This document shows positions 61,660 through 64,000 of a stretch of DNA of 64,000 bases, one piece after another. Position numbers and translations under genes: made by a program. The stretch comes from SHLQ01 sp964451305 (GTDB lineage: Bacteria; Actinomycetota; Acidimicrobiia; Acidimicrobiales; SHLQ01): the NCBI GenBank assembly GCA_964451305.1, contig CAYVHV010000019.1, forward strand, positions 1 to 64,000. The letters are read 5' to 3'. The notes below the pieces were generated by a model. The model made no database searches and had not been told where the DNA came from. It was given only the letters and a program-made list of their open reading frames with translations. Numbering within the stretch: position 1 is the first letter of the stretch; each line of letters opens with the position of its first letter.

Positions 61660-61706
61660 CGGAAAAAGACCCAAGCCCGAGCCGTGGCGGGATACGACTC
61701 GGGCTT
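61660..61706 (-). terminator. Intrinsic terminator or riboregulator expression platform
   Basis: AAGCCCGAG (61673-61681) and CTCGGGCTT (61698-61706) form a perfect 9-bp stem with a 16-base loop. On the minus strand the stem is followed within 4 bases by a T-run (TTTTT at 61662-61666); on the plus strand the T-run is weak. It could end the transcript of the HTH-protease gene (stop 61909) or act as an attenuator for the gene starting at 61589. Confidence 0.7.
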
Positions 61707-61841
61707 GAGATTTTCACCGTCCTACCCTCGGGTAGTCGGTGGTGGCCTGAAAGGAGGGAGGACAGGCCAGCGATTTGAATCCGACACCGCACCGGTGGCG
61801 GGTACCAATACGGTGCCGGACAAAGTCCAGACGCACCACCG
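61673..61841 (-). ncRNA. Candidate structured RNA (leader or small RNA) in the only gap over 300 bases
   Basis: The gap 61590-61908 has no convincing reading frame but many stems: hairpin 61722-61735 (CTACC/GGTAG), 61744-61768 (GGCCTG/CAGGCC, 13-base pyrimidine-rich loop on the minus strand), 61789-61816 (GCACCG/CGGTGC), 61818-61828 (GGAC/GTCC), and an 8-bp helix closing these (61737-61744 with 61834-61841, CGGTGGTG/CACCACCG; one base is shared with the second hairpin). On the minus strand it leads into the intrinsic terminator, then to the gene at 61589. I cannot match it to a known riboswitch class by eye. Confidence 0.45.
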
Positions 61842-61908
61842 AAAACAAAAGTCGCGGAGTTTCTAAATTAATTTTCCAGCCGAAACGTGGCCGAAATCAA
61901 AGGCCAAA

Positions 61909-63279
61909 TTACAGGACATTGTCGAAGAAGCTCTCGAGCAGGTTGAGCTGGTCCACGGTTGGCTGCCCGGCGATCTCCGATGAGCTCGAATCGCCGATGG
62001 CCCACACGGCGAATGCCTCGGCAAAGTCGCCGGCGCCACTCTGAAAATCGCTCGCAAATGCATCGGCCCACCACGGGGAATCCGAGATGTCGCGAGCTAC
62101 CAGCCATTGGTTCCGTTCGGCGGCGGTCATATGGGTCACGTCCATTGCGTGACCGAGTTCGTGAGCGACGATCGATGCCAAACGCTCGGGTGTGTCGCTC
62201 TCGCGAACGAAGATCTCAATCGACTGATCGTAGGGGTAGGTCAGCCCGCGGAAACTGTCGTTATGGCCGCGATAGGTAATCTCCCAACCGGGCAACACTT
62301 CTTCCCAGTCGAACGGGAGTAACGCTTCAGCTGCATGACCGATCTCGGTCGCTTCTGTAGTTGGTGTGAGCGATTCAGATGCCACGACCGAAGCCGGTCG
62401 ATCGATCTGCGGTTCGTTGCTGGCGGGGATCGATGTGGGAGATGCCGAAGATGTTGACGACCCGCTGCCCGAAGACACGCCCGACGCGGTGATCGTCGTG
62501 TCCGCTGTGGTGTTCTCAGAGGCGGGGAGGTCGCTCGTGGGGCCTGGAGCGAGCTGGACTCCAGCGATGGTCGAATCGGCGTCAGGTTCTGGGTTGGCGT
62601 CGGCCAAGAGCTGTTGGGTGTCGACGAAGTCACCGCTCGGCGATGACGAGGAGAGCATCACGAGGGCGCCAACGGAGGTCACTCCGACCAAGGCTCCCGC
62701 AGCCGGAACCCACACTCGCTTGCGAAACCAGCTGAAAAGGCCGAAGACCGTTTCGTTCTCAGGCTCCATGGCGAGGAGCAGTTGTTCCTCGATGAGTTCT
62801 CGGCGCTCTTTGAGCGACGCGGAAAGGATGTCGAGGTCTTCATCTCGAAGCGTGACCTTCGTGCCCGGCGTGTTGTTTCGGAGAAGGTAGACGAGCGACA
62901 GGTAGCGGTCGAGGACATGTTCTCGAGCGTCAGAGTCGAGCGGGAGGGCGTGGCTCGATGCGGTCATCAGTTGGTCATCGAGGTCGATGACGAGTCCGCT
63001 GCGCTGCGGGACGATCGGTCCGCAGTCGATCTGGTAGAGCTCGGTGACCCGTTTGATGAGGTCATCGTCGAGCAGTTGATGCCCGGCCTCAAGGTCACTG
63101 AGTTCGCCGACAGTGAACTCGCTTCGGTGAGCGAGTTGCTCGAGGTCTGAGCCGGTGCGAAGCCGTGCTTCGGACAGGAGTTGGCCGAGACGATTCGGAG
63201 GTACGGCGGTTTTGACGTTCGTATCTAGTCGTTCCACACGTCTTTGTTCGGCACGCGAGGTCGCCCTCCGTAGAGGCAT
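61909..63279 (-). CDS. Transmembrane fusion of XRE-type HTH and extracellular HELGH metalloprotease
   Basis: 456 residues from the ATG at 63279; a GTG at 63237 is an alternative start. Order: XRE-like helix-turn-helix (about 31-84: L-L-S-E-A-R-L-R-T-G-S-D-L-E-Q-L-A and V-G-E-L-S-D-L-E-A-G), a cytoplasmic helical region to about 185, one membrane helix (about 190-212, A-A-G-A-L-V-G-V-T-S-V-G-A-L-V-M-L), a Ser/Thr/Pro-rich stalk, then an outer domain with A-H-E-L-G-H-A-M-D (zinc ligands 373 and 377, catalytic Glu 374) and D-F-A-E-A-F-A-V-W (possible third ligand Glu). The HTH would face the cytoplasm and the protease the outside. Target DNA and substrate are unknown. Confidence 0.78.
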   Translation of the reverse strand: MPLRRATSRAEQRRVERLDTNVKTAVPPNRLGQLLSEARLRTGSDLEQLAHRSEFTVGELSDLEAGHQLLDDDLIKRVTELYQIDCGPIVPQRSGLVIDLDDQLMTASSHALPLDSDAREHVLDRYLSLVYLLRNNTPGTKVTLRDEDLDILSASLKERRELIEEQLLLAMEPENETVFGLFSWFRKRVWVPAAGALVGVTSVGALVMLSSSSPSGDFVDTQQLLADANPEPDADSTIAGVQLAPGPTSDLPASENTTADTTITASGVSSGSGSSTSSASPTSIPASNEPQIDRPASVVASESLTPTTEATEIGHAAEALLPFDWEEVLPGWEITYRGHNDSFRGLTYPYDQSIEIFVRESDTPERLASIVAHELGHAMDVTHMTAAERNQWLVARDISDSPWWADAFASDFQSGAGDFAEAFAVWAIGDSSSSEIAGQPTVDQLNLLESFFDNVL

Positions 63280-63352
63280 TTCGACATGTTTATGGTCGGA
63301 CGATCGACCCTTGACATTCCTCGACCGAGGTGTCGTCTCCCCATGCCGTGTT

Positions 63353-64000
63353 CTATTCGCTGTTGATGGCGGAGAGTACGTTCATTCGTGATGCTCGCCA
63401 TGCGGGGAAGAGCGCTGCGAAGATGCCGGCGAGAGAAGCGAAGATCACCATGATGATGATCCGCGGCCACGGAATCGCAAAGGCGCTAAGGAAGTCTTCG
63501 GGGATTGCGGTGACGATGATCGCACCGAGGGCTACGCCGAGAACGGTGCCGAGCACGGCACCGACGGCAGAGATGATGACTGCCTCCCAACGGATCATCC
63601 GGCGCGTCTGGCGGCGAACCATACCAATCGCTCGAAGCAGGCCGAGCTCGCGGGTTCGTTCGAAGACCGAGAGCGCGAGGGTGTTCGCAATGCCGAGAAG
63701 GGCGATGAAGATGGTCAGCCCGAGGAGGACGGTGAGCAGGTTGAGGATGAAGTCGATTTGTTCGGAGAAGGTCTGGCGGAATTCTGCTGACGACTGAAAC
63801 ATGAGGTTCGGGTATTCGACTTGCAGCTCGTTGAACTCGGCATCGGCGGCGTCGACGGTGACGCCTTCAGCAACGCTTGCGGCGACCCAGTCGTTGGCAC
63901 GCTGAGGAGTGAGCGTTTCGAACCGCTCGAAGTTGAGCAAGATCTGGCCGGAGATCTGTGCCTCTTCAAAGATGGTGACCACTTCCAGCGGTATGAACCC
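63353..64000 (-). CDS. FtsX-like ABC transporter permease, C-terminal part (runs off the window)
   Basis: The frame is open to base 64000 (F-I-P-L-E-V-V-T-I-F-E-E precedes the first ATG), so only the last 215 or so residues are visible. They contain the end of an extracytoplasmic domain and three membrane helices, with L-S-V-F-E-R-T-R-E-L-G-L-L-R-A-I-G-M-V-R-R-Q and the closing P-A-W-R-A-S-R-M-N-V-L-S-A-I, both typical of FtsX/MacB permeases. It is similar in its last module to the 1027-residue permease at 48843-51926; the two are probably paralogues. The ATPase gene may lie beyond the window. Confidence 0.9.
   Translation of the reverse strand, partial: GFIPLEVVTIFEEAQISGQILLNFERFETLTPQRANDWVAASVAEGVTVDAADAEFNELQVEYPNLMFQSSAEFRQTFSEQIDFILNLLTVLLGLTIFIALLGIANTLALSVFERTRELGLLRAIGMVRRQTRRMIRWEAVIISAVGAVLGTVLGVALGAIIVTAIPEDFLSAFAIPWPRIIIMVIFASLAGIFAALFPAWRASRMNVLSAINSE

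Noticed and set aside
61673..61860. c-di-AMP (ydaO) riboswitch, RNase P RNA, 6S or SRP RNA identity for the structured region
   Set aside because: Some short ydaO-like strings occur, but the order and key conserved blocks do not fit; the RNase P and SRP signature sequences are absent.
1..64000. tRNA, rRNA, CRISPR array, insertion sequence or prophage
   Set aside because: No CCA-ended cloverleaf, regularly spaced direct repeats, transposase or integrase motifs, or terminal inverted repeats were seen on either strand.

Overview
The window looks like chromosomal sequence from an actinobacterium, most likely of the class Acidimicrobiia. Lineage-typical genes include a mycothiol ligase (mshC) overlapping cysS, an ergothioneine pair (egtB, egtD), a DUF3499 protein, a PAC2-family protein, a HelR-type RNA polymerase recycling ATPase, a long-form Lhr helicase and a coproporphyrin-type hem pair. 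Coding density is very high, genes run on both strands, and only one gap exceeds 300 bases. I see no tRNA, rRNA, CRISPR array, insertion sequence or prophage. Several genes have a TAnnnT hexamer 6 to 9 bases before the start codon, which suggests frequent leaderless transcription.

Layout. 1-2.3 kb: end of a plant-style leucine-rich-repeat lipoprotein, a penicillin-binding/beta-lactamase-fold lipoprotein and a small unknown. 2.3-8.1 kb: DUF427 protein, glnD, a NUDIX hydrolase and an alpha/beta lipase (+), a PAC2 protein (-) and a GNAT acetyltransferase (+). 8.1-12.5 kb: egtB-egtD, an HbpS/GlcG-like protein and a ccdA-TlpA redox pair. 12.7-21.7 kb: a 2175-residue surface protein with about twelve DUF11-like repeats, rpiB, and two TadE-like proteins. 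21.7-27.1 kb: lytic transglycosylase, GtrA plus methyltransferase, and a compact operon of glycosyltransferase, methyltransferase and toroid (prenyltransferase-like) protein. 27.2-34.3 kb: dtd, an Lnt homologue lacking the catalytic cysteine, a secreted lipoprotein, a cyclase-domain gene followed by a small gene with an in-frame TGA, then hemE-hemY. 34.4-44.9 kb: HelR, a TadG-like protein, Lhr, flavin reductase, SirB1-like protein. 45-54.7 kb: nine-PKD-repeat protein, orphan FtsX-type permease, SGNH hydrolase lipoprotein, soluble Ser/Thr kinase, small unknowns. 55-64 kb: cyclophilin, zinc-ribbon membrane protein, HExxH protein, DUF3499 protein, mshC-cysS, a membrane-anchored unknown behind a structured RNA/terminator region, a membrane-spanning HTH-metalloprotease fusion and the end of another FtsX permease.

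The strongest discovery candidate is at 30785-31087 (-). This is a 101-codon HesB/IscA-like or 'CC/Se'-like gene with TGA as codon 30 and a hairpin 13 bases downstream whose GGUC loop lies 23 bases from the UGA, as expected of a bacterial SECIS element. Next are the one-polypeptide XRE-type HTH / membrane helix / extracellular HELGH protease (61909-63279), the structured RNA and terminator upstream of 60819-61589, and the Cys-to-Ser change in the Lnt homologue.

Physiologically the window combines two low-molecular-weight thiol pathways (mycothiol and ergothioneine), extracytoplasmic thiol-disulfide exchange (CcdA/TlpA), nitrogen signalling (GlnD), heme synthesis, and a large investment in surface proteins (DUF11-like and PKD repeats, Tad-like pseudopilins, lipoproteins).
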